Shown piece after piece: positions 1 to 7,421 of a stretch of DNA of 25,015 nucleotides. The translations under genes were made by a program, and so were the position numbers. A model generated the notes under the pieces. It saw only the letters and a program-made list of their open reading frames with translations, was not told the origin of the DNA and made no database searches. Where the stretch lies: positions 1-25,015 of the forward strand of contig JAHHUE010000018.1 of assembly GCA_020024155.1 (NCBI GenBank), written 5' to 3'. The stretch comes from Oscillospiraceae bacterium. GTDB lineage: Bacteria > Bacillota > Clostridia > Oscillospirales > Ruminococcaceae. The number at the start of each line of letters is the position of its first letter. Position 1 is the first letter of the stretch.

Positions 1-71
1 CTGGTGGACGGACTTGAACCCCCGACCTGCTGATTACAAATCAGCTGCTCTACCGACTGAGCTACACCAGC
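1..71 (-). tRNA. tRNA-Thr (anticodon UGU), 3' end cut by window edge
   Basis: Read on the minus strand the sequence folds as a cloverleaf: acceptor arm GCTGGTG from position 71, D-arm GCTC/GAGC, anticodon stem GCTGA/TCAGC with loop TTTGTAA giving anticodon TGT (reads ACA, threonine), and a T-loop TTCAAGT. The last acceptor base, the discriminator and any encoded CCA lie outside the window. The T-stem (GGGGG against CCGTC) holds one G-G opposition and one G-U, so it is slightly imperfect. Confidence 0.93.
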
Positions 72-95
72 TTGTTTATCGCTTAACGCTTATTT

Positions 96-124
96 AATAT
101 ACCATACATTCTTTCGTTTGTCAA
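96..124 (-). promoter_or_regulatory. Promoter of tRNA-Thr
   Basis: On the minus strand a perfect -35 TTGACA (119-124) is followed after 17 bp by TATATT (96-101). The expected start lies about 20 bp upstream of the tRNA 5' end. This is a textbook housekeeping sigma promoter. Confidence 0.8.
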
Positions 125-157
125 CACTTTTTTTTATTTTTTTTAAAAAAGTTTTTG

Positions 158-187
158 TTGATACTCAGTTAAGAAATATGTTACAAT
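158..187 (+). promoter_or_regulatory. Candidate promoter of mtnN
   Basis: TTGATA (158-163) and TACAAT (182-187) are spaced by 18 bp, with a second TATAAT at 188-193. It lies about 140 bp upstream of the mtnN start. The long AT-rich leader contains a weak AAAAGT/ACTTTT hairpin near 253-270. A closer promoter cannot be excluded. Confidence 0.45.
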
Positions 188-331
188 TATAATGTCACAA
201 CACAAATTCTATTGCTGTCGTAACAGTAATACTAATATACCATATATTTTTGAAAAGTCAAGTACTTTTTTAAAAAAAGAGAAAAATGGGTGTAGGCAGT
301 ACAGAATACAAACTTATAGAGGTAAAATAAT

Positions 332-1018
332 ATGAATACAATTGGTGTAATTGGCGCAATGCCGGAAGAAGTAATACTTTTGAAAAATAAACTTTCAGAT
401 GTACAAACAGAAAAAGTTGCGGGTTTGGAGGTTTATATCGGAAATCTTCACGGCAAAAAAGTTGTTGTTTGCCAAAGTGGTATGGGCAAAGTAAATGCAG
501 GTGCAGCAACACAGCTGCTTGTTACAAAATATGGAATAGAGGCAATTATCAACTCCGGTATCGCCGGAAATATGTCCACAAAAATAGGTGTTGGCGATGT
601 AGTTTTGTCAAAAGAAGTTACATATCATGATGCACAACTTAGTATGATTAAACAGGCATATCCATATCTTGAAAGCTATCACGGAGATGAAAAACTTATT
701 GAGGCAGCACAGAAAGCTTGTAAGGAAGTTGGAGTAAACTCATTGGCAGGTAAAATTGCAACTGGCGACCTTTTTATCTGCGAAAAAGAAATAAAAGCAA
801 AAATAAAAGAGTTTTGTAACCCTGATTGTGTTGAAATGGAGGGTGCAGCAATTGCACATATTGCTTGTAAAAATGATATTCCATTTATCATTATCAGAGC
901 AATGAGCGATAACGCAGACGAAGCAGCACTTGAACACCTTGTTATTAAGAATTTTGATGTAAGCGAATACTGCGATAAAGCAGCAACAATTTGCGAAAAA
1001 ACAATTGAATATATATAG
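332..1018 (+). CDS. mtnN: 5'-methylthioadenosine/S-adenosylhomocysteine nucleosidase
   Basis: Hydrolyses the glycosidic bond of methylthioadenosine and S-adenosylhomocysteine, releasing adenine. It serves cytoplasmic methyl-cycle and polyamine by-product recycling and feeds S-ribosylhomocysteine to LuxS. The 228 residues match the family's usual length. The N-terminus has the IGAMPEE motif with Glu12, the catalytic acid position. VEMEGAA places Glu170 at the ribose-binding glutamate, and RAMSD places Asp193 at the catalytic aspartate. The start is supported by an AGAGGT ribosome binding site. It appears to be transcribed alone: tRNA-Thr diverges upstream and a terminator hairpin follows. The neighbours give no further functional link. 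Confidence 0.95.
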   Translation: MNTIGVIGAMPEEVILLKNKLSDVQTEKVAGLEVYIGNLHGKKVVVCQSGMGKVNAGAATQLLVTKYGIEAIINSGIAGNMSTKIGVGDVVLSKEVTYHDAQLSMIKQAYPYLESYHGDEKLIEAAQKACKEVGVNSLAGKIATGDLFICEKEIKAKIKEFCNPDCVEMEGAAIAHIACKNDIPFIIIRAMSDNADEAALEHLVIKNFDVSEYCDKAATICEKTIEYI

Positions 1019-1027
1019 ACTTTAAAA

Positions 1028-1296
1028 GTTTTCAACAAAATTTTAAAGTTTTCAACAATTATAAATCTCCTTAAAGCCAAAAACAAAAGACTAAAAGGAG
1101 ATTTATTCTTATTTATAGTGTATATTTAGTTATTTTATGCTGTTTTTCTACAATATTTTGTGTTTTCAACAGCACTTTTCAACATATGTTTAAAAATAAG
1201 TTGAAAACTATAATTATTGACACAGTTTTCAACATTAGTCTTGGGGAAATGTGGAAAACTTTTTATAAGTCAAAAATCGACTTTTTTGTTGAAAAC
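1028..1296. repeat. Cluster of eight TTTTCAACA/TTTTCCACA nonamers (DnaA-box-like)
   Basis: Within about 270 bp the nonamer TTTTCAACA or a close relative occurs eight times. Forward copies begin at about 1029, 1049, 1163, 1176 and 1226. Reverse copies lie at 1199-1207 (one base off), 1250-1258 (TTTTCCACA) and 1287-1295. I found no exact copy elsewhere in the window. TTTTCCACA is one base from the DnaA box TTATCCACA and TTTTCAACA is two bases away. Similar nonamers are, from memory, common in clostridial origin regions. A very AT-rich stretch (1101-1160) lies between the copies. The function is inferred: possibly DnaA binding or titration, or an origin element, although dnaA/dnaN are not in view. 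It could instead be an operator array for an unknown regulator. Confidence 0.6.
1063..1104 (+). terminator. Hairpin terminator after mtnN
   Basis: A perfect 10-bp stem (1063-1072 with 1095-1104) encloses a 22-nt loop and is followed by a T-rich run. It sits about 45 bp past the mtnN stop and inside the nonamer cluster. The long loop makes it a moderate rather than a strong terminator. Confidence 0.5.
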
Positions 1297-1318
1297 TTTG
1301 ATAACAGTACAGATATTT

Positions 1319-1366
1319 TCTGATTATAACACTTGAAAAACTGTTTTAAAATTGTTTATAATCAGA
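1319..1366 (+). promoter_or_regulatory. Promoter of the thioredoxin-like gene, bracketed by an inverted repeat
   Basis: TTGAAA (1333-1338) and TATAAT (1357-1362) are spaced by 18 bp, predicting a start near 1369. An 11-bp perfect inverted repeat, TCTGATTATAA (1319-1329) and TTATAATCAGA (1356-1366), brackets it. One arm covers the -10 and the other lies just upstream of the -35. The arrangement suggests a dimeric regulator or looped operator, but no regulator is identified. Confidence 0.6.
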
Positions 1367-1401
1367 TAGTTTATTTTTATAAAAAAGGATATATAAGTGT
1401 T

Positions 1402-1731
1402 ATGATAATCCCAAAAAATCAAGCTGAAATAGATAGTTATTTATTAAATGAAAAAATAGTAATTTTACAGTTTGGCTCAAAAAGCTGTGCTCCATGTAGT
1501 TCTATAAAAAATAAGATTATAGAGTGGAATAAATCAAAGCCGGAAATTTGTCATATCTATATTGACGCAGAACAATTTTCGTTGTTTACTGCTCAAAATG
1601 GAGTGTTTACAGTTCCAACTATTTTTGTTTATGTGGAAAATAAGCTTACAATACGAGAGAGTGGATATTTTGGTTTGGAGGACATATTAAATAAAACCGA
1701 TTATTATTATAATATGATTTATAATGATTAA
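1402..1731 (+). CDS. Small thioredoxin-like protein (SCAPC active site)
   Basis: A 109-residue single-domain thioredoxin-fold protein. The redox motif is Ser-Cys-Ala-Pro-Cys (Cys29 and Cys32) after a beta strand (VILQFGSKSC), in place of the classical WCGPC. A TVPTIFVY segment supplies the cis-proline loop. These mark a disulfide oxidoreductase of the thioredoxin family, cytoplasmic because no signal peptide is visible. I chose ATG 1402 because an AAGGAT element precedes it. The longer TTG-initiated frame begins inside the -35 of the promoter, so it cannot be translated from that transcript. The physiological substrate is unknown; it need not be the main thioredoxin of the cell. It ends at a bidirectional terminator shared with the convergent asparaginase gene. 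Confidence 0.8.
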   Translation: MIIPKNQAEIDSYLLNEKIVILQFGSKSCAPCSSIKNKIIEWNKSKPEICHIYIDAEQFSLFTAQNGVFTVPTIFVYVENKLTIRESGYFGLEDILNKTDYYYNMIYND

Positions 1732-1742
1732 AATTGCAACAA

Positions 1743-1770
1743 AAAAGCACAGCGTATATGCTGTGCTTTT
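1743..1770. terminator. Bidirectional terminator between convergent genes
   Basis: AAAAGCACAGC (1743-1753) pairs perfectly with 1760-1770 around a 6-nt loop, giving an 11-bp stem with A and T flanks on both sides. It serves the thioredoxin-like gene on the plus strand and directly abuts the asparaginase stop on the minus strand. Confidence 0.85.
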
Positions 1771-1771
1771 A

Positions 1772-2632
1772 TTATTTTGTTAAATCAAACATAATTTTGT
1801 ATATAGCGTATTCAAGACTCTCATTTTTAACAGGTATATATTTTTTTGCGCCGGAATGAGCAGCGTAAATATCTTCTATTTTACCGTACATACATTGGCT
1901 TTTGATGTAAACTTTAACACCTGCTGACTGCAAACGGTCAAGGGCGTTTTCACAAACTTGTGGCATTCCTCCTGCCCCCAAAAGCAAAACAAGAACTGCG
2001 TCCATTGTAACATAAGAAAGTATTATATCTCGGCTTAAATTTGGAGTGATATAAATTACACCAACCATATTTGTTTTTGGTTCAAGATATTCTGCAACGC
2101 TTTCAGGCTTTTCAATTGGAGCTGTAAGATAATTTTTGTTTACATTATCAAAGGCTGCAAAACCTTCTGTTTCAAACTTGGTAACACTTTCTGCTGGCAA
2201 TAATCTGCCACCAATTGCAATGCAAATGCCATAATATTGACCGGTAAGAGCAGTTTTAAGAGCAAGATTAAGATTATCCACTGCGTCAGTTTTTTCAAAA
2301 ACTATTGGCAATTGACTGCCTGTGAGAATAACTGTTTTGTTAAAATTCTGCAAAGCACAAGCCAGATAAGCAGCAGTATAAGCCATACTGTCTGTGCCAT
2401 GTGTAATAACAAAGCTATCGTATTTATCACGATTTTCCCAGATAACCTTTGCAATTTCCTGTCTTTCAGGGTCTGTCATAATACTGGAATCAATAAGTTT
2501 AAAATCAAGAACATCACAAGTATAGTCTGTGTACCCCAATAAATCTTTGCCTTTAAGGTCTGGTTTTAGACCGTTATCAGTTGAAACACAACTTATTGTG
2601 CCACCGGTTGTAATCATCAAAGTATTTGCCAT
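1772..2632 (-). CDS. Type I-like L-asparaginase, compact form
   Basis: Hydrolyses L-asparagine to aspartate and ammonia, probably in the cytoplasm because no signal peptide is seen. The TTGGTIS motif places the nucleophile at Thr12. The HGTDSM motif supplies Thr80-Asp81 and the VTKF segment supplies Lys152, so the expected catalytic set (Thr, Thr-Asp, Lys) is present. LTGSQLP and EGFAAFDN are further family signatures. At 286 residues it is shorter than the usual roughly 320-340, with the C-terminal lobe compressed. An AGAGGT site lies 7 bp before ATG. It is the last gene of a leftward operon, 10 bp behind the glycosyltransferase. Why asparaginase should be cotranscribed with that gene is unclear. 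A broader amidohydrolase specificity is possible. Confidence 0.88.
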   Translation of the reverse strand: MANTLMITTGGTISCVSTDNGLKPDLKGKDLLGYTDYTCDVLDFKLIDSSIMTDPERQEIAKVIWENRDKYDSFVITHGTDSMAYTAAYLACALQNFNKTVILTGSQLPIVFEKTDAVDNLNLALKTALTGQYYGICIAIGGRLLPAESVTKFETEGFAAFDNVNKNYLTAPIEKPESVAEYLEPKTNMVGVIYITPNLSRDIILSYVTMDAVLVLLLGAGGMPQVCENALDRLQSAGVKVYIKSQCMYGKIEDIYAAHSGAKKYIPVKNESLEYAIYKIMFDLTK

Positions 2633-2642
2633 GAGTTAACCT

Positions 2643-3578
2643 CTATTTTTCAATATTTGTTTTTCTTGTAATATATATAGGGCGTTTTTTGGTTTCAAGA
2701 TAAGTTTTTGAAAGATATTGCCCAAGAATGCCGGTGCATAAAAGCTGAAGCCCACCAAGCATAAGAGTTATGGAGATAAGAGTTGGAAAACCTGCAACCG
2801 GGTCTCCAAAAACAAGAGCCTTAATAACATAAAATGCCATAAGGAAAAAAGAAATTAAACATATAATAAAGCCAAGCACACTGGAAATAACCAAAGGTGC
2901 AGTTGAAAACGCAACTATACCGTCAATAGAGTATAAAAACAATTTCCAGAAATTCCATTTTGTCTGACCGGCACAGCGCTCAATATTTTCATATTCAAGC
3001 CATAAGGTTTTATATCCAACCCAGGAAAGAATACCTTTTGAAAAACGGTTGTATTCACACATACTTATAACGCTGTCAACCATTTGTCTTGTCATCATAC
3101 GAAAATCTCTTGCACCGTCAACAATTTCTGTTTTTGAAATTTTTGCCATAAGCTTATAAAATTTTCTTGCAAAAAAAGAGCGTATAGGTGGCTCGCCTTT
3201 TCTGGTAACTCGTCTTGTGCCAACACAGTCATAATCGTTATTTTCAATTTCATAAACCATTTTCGACAAAAGACTTGGCGGGTCCTGCAAATCTGCGTCC
3301 ATAAGCACAACATAGTCCCCTTTTGAGTTTTCAAGACCTGCGTACATAGCGCTTTCCTTGCCAAAATTTCTTGAAAAAGATAAATATTTTACCTTTTCAT
3401 CAGATTTAGCCAACTCTTGCATAACAGAAAGAGTTTTGTCGCTGCTGCCGTCATCAACAAGAACAAACTCCCAGTTTATATTATCAATTTTTTCAAGCTC
3501 TTTTGTGGTTTCTCTATAAAATATTGGCAGTGCCTGTTCTTCATTATAACAAGGCACTACAACAGAAATTGTTTTCAT
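2643..3578 (-). CDS. Family 2 glycosyltransferase, polyprenyl-phosphate type (GtrB/DPM1-like), membrane-anchored
   Basis: An N-terminal GT-A domain carries VVPCYNEE, VDDGSSD (Asp42-Asp43) and the metal/nucleotide-binding MDADLQDPP (Asp94-x-Asp96). Two hydrophobic segments near residues 229-255 and 266-290 anchor the C-terminus. This layout and 311 residues fit the subgroup that moves a sugar from a UDP- or GDP-sugar to undecaprenyl phosphate on the cytoplasmic face. Such lipid-linked sugars are then flipped and used outside by GT-C enzymes; a candidate (4037-6046) is encoded divergently next door. A GGAG site precedes ATG. It is the middle gene of a leftward operon, 22 bp after the redoxin gene. 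The sugar cannot be told from sequence. Confidence 0.9.
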   Translation of the reverse strand: MKTISVVVPCYNEEQALPIFYRETTKELEKIDNINWEFVLVDDGSSDKTLSVMQELAKSDEKVKYLSFSRNFGKESAMYAGLENSKGDYVVLMDADLQDPPSLLSKMVYEIENNDYDCVGTRRVTRKGEPPIRSFFARKFYKLMAKISKTEIVDGARDFRMMTRQMVDSVISMCEYNRFSKGILSWVGYKTLWLEYENIERCAGQTKWNFWKLFLYSIDGIVAFSTAPLVISSVLGFIICLISFFLMAFYVIKALVFGDPVAGFPTLISITLMLGGLQLLCTGILGQYLSKTYLETKKRPIYITRKTNIEK

Positions 3579-3600
3579 ATAAATCTCCTGAGATGTTGTT

Positions 3601-3867
3601 TTAATGCTCCAAAGCTTTTTTAAACATCATTTCAACATCATTTTTTGTCAAATCACCTTCAAGAACCTTTTCTTTACCTTCAAAGAAAAAGCAAGGTACA
3701 TAGTAATAGTCATACTGGTCTGCAATTGCAGGGTTTTCTGTTTCTTCAATTTTTGTAATTTCTATATTTTTAAATTCAGGGTTTTCCTGTAAAAGTTGTT
3801 CAATAAAATCGTCAGCTTTTTTGCAATAAGGACAGCTTTTAAGATAAAAATAAGTTACTTTATTCAT
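3601..3867 (-). CDS. Glutaredoxin/thioredoxin-family protein (CPYC)
   Basis: An 88-residue protein with a short beta strand (VTYFYLKSC) leading into Cys-Pro-Tyr-Cys, the glutaredoxin-type active site, then a helix and a YVPCFFF strand carrying the cis-proline. An extra Cys directly follows that proline. It is probably a cytoplasmic thiol-disulfide oxidoreductase. The start is the ATG at 3867: a GGAGG element lies 8 bp upstream. An ATG 15 bp further upstream overlaps that ribosome binding site, so I reject it. It opens the leftward operon with the glycosyltransferase and asparaginase genes and is divergent from the large membrane protein. Its partner is unknown. Confidence 0.85.
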   Translation of the reverse strand: MNKVTYFYLKSCPYCKKADDFIEQLLQENPEFKNIEITKIEETENPAIADQYDYYYVPCFFFEGKEKVLEGDLTKNDVEMMFKKALEH

Positions 3868-3911
3868 AATAAAATCCTCCATAAAATAAATAAAATTTTA
3901 ACTATATTTAC

Positions 3912-3991
3912 ATTATATGTTAGCATATTTTAAGGTGTATAATCAAGGATTTTTACAACTATTGCATTTGAAATAAAGGCCTGTATATGAT
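3912..3991. promoter_or_regulatory. Divergent promoter region, weakly resolved
   Basis: On the plus strand TTGCAT (3962-3967) and TATGAT (3986-3991) are spaced by 18 bp; a GATAAT overlaps at 3989-3994. On the minus strand a TATAAT is present at 3912-3917, without a good -35. Both divergent genes must start transcription here or nearby, but the exact elements are uncertain. Confidence 0.35.
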
Positions 3992-4036
3992 AATATGTAC
4001 ATATAAAATTATAAACTGAACCAAAAGGAATATTTT

Positions 4037-6046
4037 ATGAACGATAAGAAAAAAATATATAAAATAGCAGTTCATACCGGTGTAATTGCGTTGATGGTGT
4101 TTGTAATATCACTGTCTATGTTTTTTATAAAAGGTATGTTTGTAAATCCCGCCACAAGCAAAACCGGTGGATATTTTGTAAACGATAATTACGATAAACC
4201 GTCTATGGAGCTTTCTCAGGGAGAAACTGTTGTGCAAGAATTTTCTGCAAGTGGAGATATATACGGCGTTAAGGTGCGTTTTCACAATGCAGGACAGCCA
4301 CAAAAAGGCAGTGCTAAGGTGGAGCTTATTGATAAAAATACAGGAGAAGTTCTGGCTTTTACCCTTGCAAACACAGAAACAATGCTTAATGATTCATACA
4401 CAGCCATAAATTTTGACAGCCCATATCTTTGTAATGACAAAAAGGATTATCTGTTAAAAATCACACCGATGTTTGAAAATCCAAACGCATTTATGAGAAT
4501 TTGGCAAAGCGAAGAAAATAATTCCATTGCTTTTGGTATTATAAGCTATATAGCAAATCCGCAGAAAACATATTCTTTCTTTAATATAATATGGATAATT
4601 GCAGTTTTATCAGCAGTAATTATTTACACAGTATGCTTTATATTAAAGCTGAAAAAAGAAAATGTATTTATAATCAGTCTTTTGTGTGTAAGCTTATTGT
4701 TTACACTTATTTTGCCCCCGTATTCTTCCCCAGATGAAGAGGCACATATAAACAGTGCATATAAGCTTGCAAATAAAATGCAAGGTTATAGCGAAAATGA
4801 TTTAATGAATGAAACAATCTATCGCAGGGGCGAAGATTACAGCAATATTTTTGAAGATAAATATACCACTGTATTTTCTTATGAATACATACACGATAAT
4901 TTCTTTAAACTCAGCAAAAACAACGAAATAGTTCCAAACAGTGAAAACTGGGTGGTATACGATTTTAACGGTGTTTATACTCTTGGTGCATTGGCAATAA
5001 ATCTTGGCAGAATGTTGCATTTGGGATATGTTCCGCTTATGTATCTTGGCAGATTGTTTAACCTTTTGTTTTTTGCACTTTGCGTGTATATGTCAATAAA
5101 AATTACACCCATAGGCAAAGAATGTTTTATGGTGTTAAGCTTTTTGCCGATAACTTTACATATTTCAAACAGTTTTTCTCGTGACACATTTGTTATATCA
5201 CTTGGATTTTTGTTTGTTGCATATCTGTTAAAACTTATAAATCAAAAGGAAAAATACACAATCAAACAGCTTTTATTGTTGCTTGTTATCTGTGTTTTGC
5301 TTGCTCCAAGTAAGTTTATATACAGTGTTATGTGTGTGCTTATATTGCTTTTGGGTAAAGATAAATTTAATTTTGATTTTAAGTTCAAAAGAATGTCAGC
5401 TAAAAAGTTTAACGCAACTGTTATTGGTTTGGCAGTTATGGTTATCGGTTTAATTGTAATTGTGCTTTACAATACAAATAAATGGGTTTTTGGCGCAATA
5501 GCATCATCGCTTGTAAACACAACACCAATTGAAACTTTATTGCAGACAAATCCAGACCACACTTTTAATATAGGCATTATGCTGCAAAATCCAATGGTTG
5601 CAGTTCAGCTTATATTAAACACTATTTTTACAAACGGCGCATACTATCTTAAAAGCGTTGCAGGTGGTGTTCTTGGATACAACTCAATATACATCAGTGA
5701 CGCATTTATATTTATCATTTTGGCACTTGTATTAGTTTCAACTTTTGCAACACCTGACGATAAATATCAGCTTAGAAAAAGAGATAGATTTAGCTTTCTT
5801 GCAGTATTTTTTTTGGTTTTGGCATTGGTTGTGTATGTTGGCATAAGCTGGACACCTATTAACTATAAAACAATTTACGGTATACAGGGCAAATATCTTA
5901 TGCCGGCAATGCCACTTTTGCTTTTGGCTTGCAAAAATAAAATATTTACAGTTACAAAAGATATATACCGTCCACTTTGCTTTGCAATTGCAGCAACAGA
6001 TATTTATGTTGCATTAAATGCTTTTGTTGTAATTTTGCAAAGATAA
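4037..6046 (+). CDS. DUF2142-type polytopic membrane protein, putative GT-C glycosyltransferase
   Basis: 669 residues. A first membrane segment (about 12-33) is followed by a roughly 140-residue extracytoplasmic beta-rich domain, then about ten more hydrophobic segments from residue 182 on. After the third of these comes PPYSSPDEEAH (227-237), the acidic first-loop signature I associate with the DUF2142 family, whose fold is related to GT-C glycosyltransferases. The acidic residues Asp233-Glu234-Glu235 and His237 would bind metal or acceptor. Such enzymes use lipid-linked sugars outside the membrane. The divergent family 2 glycosyltransferase could supply polyprenyl-phosphate sugar, so the two may decorate teichoic acid, polysaccharide or a protein. 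That role is inference. A weak AAGGAA site precedes ATG. A strong terminator follows, so it is probably monocistronic. Confidence 0.75.
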   Translation: MNDKKKIYKIAVHTGVIALMVFVISLSMFFIKGMFVNPATSKTGGYFVNDNYDKPSMELSQGETVVQEFSASGDIYGVKVRFHNAGQPQKGSAKVELIDKNTGEVLAFTLANTETMLNDSYTAINFDSPYLCNDKKDYLLKITPMFENPNAFMRIWQSEENNSIAFGIISYIANPQKTYSFFNIIWIIAVLSAVIIYTVCFILKLKKENVFIISLLCVSLLFTLILPPYSSPDEEAHINSAYKLANKMQGYSENDLMNETIYRRGEDYSNIFEDKYTTVFSYEYIHDNFFKLSKNNEIVPNSENWVVYDFNGVYTLGALAINLGRMLHLGYVPLMYLGRLFNLLFFALCVYMSIKITPIGKECFMVLSFLPITLHISNSFSRDTFVISLGFLFVAYLLKLINQKEKYTIKQLLLLLVICVLLAPSKFIYSVMCVLILLLGKDKFNFDFKFKRMSAKKFNATVIGLAVMVIGLIVIVLYNTNKWVFGAIASSLVNTTPIETLLQTNPDHTFNIGIMLQNPMVAVQLILNTIFTNGAYYLKSVAGGVLGYNSIYISDAFIFIILALVLVSTFATPDDKYQLRKRDRFSFLAVFFLVLALVVYVGISWTPINYKTIYGIQGKYLMPAMPLLLLACKNKIFTVTKDIYRPLCFAIAATDIYVALNAFVVILQR

Positions 6047-6058
6047 AAATTGAAATAT

Positions 6059-6097
6059 AAAGCATCAGAGTATATATTTTTGCTCTGATGCTTTTTT
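6059..6097 (+). terminator. Strong intrinsic terminator
   Basis: AAAGCATCAGAG (6059-6070) pairs perfectly with 6083-6094 around a 12-nt loop, followed by a T run to 6097. It closes the DUF2142-type gene. Confidence 0.9.
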
Positions 6098-6151
6098 CGT
6101 CATATAATGTAAAATTTTGATAAAAAATTTTGCTATTATTACACATTATTT

Positions 6152-6183
6152 TGTGATATATTAGTAGTATACTTAATATCACA
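6152..6183. promoter_or_regulatory. Inverted repeat upstream of the patatin gene
   Basis: TGTGATAT (6152-6159) and ATATCACA (6176-6183) form perfect 8-bp arms, 16 bp apart, ending 27 bp before the start codon. A TATACT lies between them. It may be an operator; no consensus -35 is visible at the right distance, so the promoter itself is unresolved. Confidence 0.35.
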
Positions 6184-6210
6184 GTAATTTGTTAAAAGGT
6201 AGGTGTTTCT

Positions 6211-7356
6211 ATGGTAAAAGCAATAGTTTTTGCAGGTGGTGGCTCACGAGGTTCATATCAAATAGGTGCTTGGCAGGCATTGGAAGAAATGGGATATAAA
6301 GCAGATATTGTAACTGGCACTTCTGTTGGCAGTATGAATGCTGCTTTATTGGCTAACGACCGTCTGGAAGAGGCAAAATCAATGTGGCTTTCTATAAGCG
6401 ATAAAGATGTTATGGATGTTCCGGAAAAAGTTTTTTCCAAGGAAACTCTTAAATTTGTAACAAAATTTGCAAAAGAAGGTGGAATAAGCGTTGCTCCGCT
6501 TGAAAAAATGATGTCTATGTTATTGGACGAAGACGCTTTGAGAAACGCAAAATGTAAATATGGACTTGTAACGGTTAATCTTAATACTATGAAACCTATG
6601 GAGCTTACTTTGGACGATATTCCAAAAGGCAAGGTTTTGGATTATCTGCTTGCATCCGGTGCTTGTTTTCCGTTTTTGCAAACAAAAGAGATAGATGGGC
6701 AAAAATATATAGATGGTGGTTATTACGATAATATGCCGTCAACACTTGCAGCCAAAATGGGTGCAGAAATGATAGTGGAAGTTGACCTTGACGGCATTGG
6801 TATAAACCATAAAATGTGTGAAGAGTATAAGGATGTAAAAATTATATCGGTTGGCTCTTATCACGACCTTGGCTCATTTTTGGAATTTAATCCAAAAACG
6901 GCAAAAAGAAATATGGAGCTTGGCTATCTTGATACATATAAGGCATTTGGCAAGCTTGACGGTTTCGCCTATGCTTTTAAAAAGGGTGAAATTGAGAAAA
7001 TGTATCAGAGATTTGGCATTTATCTTATGGAGCAGTGGGATAAGGTTGTAAAGTATCATCCTGCTGTTATGCTTGCAAGTCAGGTTTATTTCAAAGTAGA
7101 CAGAAATAATCCAAGAACAAAAAGAGAAAAATTCCTTGCAGTTTTGGAAGGCGCAATGTTATCAGCAAACTTGCCTCTTGGAAAAATTTATACTATGGAG
7201 AATTTTCCGTGGTATCTTGATAAAGTGGAGGATAATCTTTTTACAGAAAAACTGGAACAACTTACAGAAAATACAGCAGTTTCAAAATTGCTTGCTCCGG
7301 CTGGTGCAGCTGATGTAAAAAGGGTGTTTTTGTCACTTTTGAGAACTGTGGTATAA
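6211..7356 (+). CDS. Patatin-like phospholipase
   Basis: A Ser-Asp dyad acyl hydrolase. The oxyanion loop GGGSRGSYQ (residues 9-17) is followed by GTSVG with nucleophile Ser38, and DGGYYDNMP supplies Asp168. The order and spacing match bacterial patatins, which hydrolyse phospholipid or other acyl esters. The catalytic domain covers about residues 1-210; the remaining 170 residues are a C-terminal extension of unknown role. No signal peptide or membrane segment is seen, so it is cytoplasmic or peripheral. A GGTAGGTG element precedes ATG. It lies 65 bp upstream of ptsI on the same strand and may be cotranscribed, with no evident functional tie. The natural substrate is unknown. Confidence 0.9.
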   Translation: MVKAIVFAGGGSRGSYQIGAWQALEEMGYKADIVTGTSVGSMNAALLANDRLEEAKSMWLSISDKDVMDVPEKVFSKETLKFVTKFAKEGGISVAPLEKMMSMLLDEDALRNAKCKYGLVTVNLNTMKPMELTLDDIPKGKVLDYLLASGACFPFLQTKEIDGQKYIDGGYYDNMPSTLAAKMGAEMIVEVDLDGIGINHKMCEEYKDVKIISVGSYHDLGSFLEFNPKTAKRNMELGYLDTYKAFGKLDGFAYAFKKGEIEKMYQRFGIYLMEQWDKVVKYHPAVMLASQVYFKVDRNNPRTKREKFLAVLEGAMLSANLPLGKIYTMENFPWYLDKVEDNLFTEKLEQLTENTAVSKLLAPAGAADVKRVFLSLLRTVV

Positions 7357-7421
7357 AAATATATAATCAAATCATATAATTTACAGATAAAAAATTACAG
7401 AATAAAAAAGGAGCAGAAAAA

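Noticed and set aside
1333..1401. Longer N-terminus (TTG start) for the thioredoxin-like protein
   Set aside because: The TTG overlaps the -35 of the gene's promoter and lacks a ribosome binding site; ATG 1402 is better.
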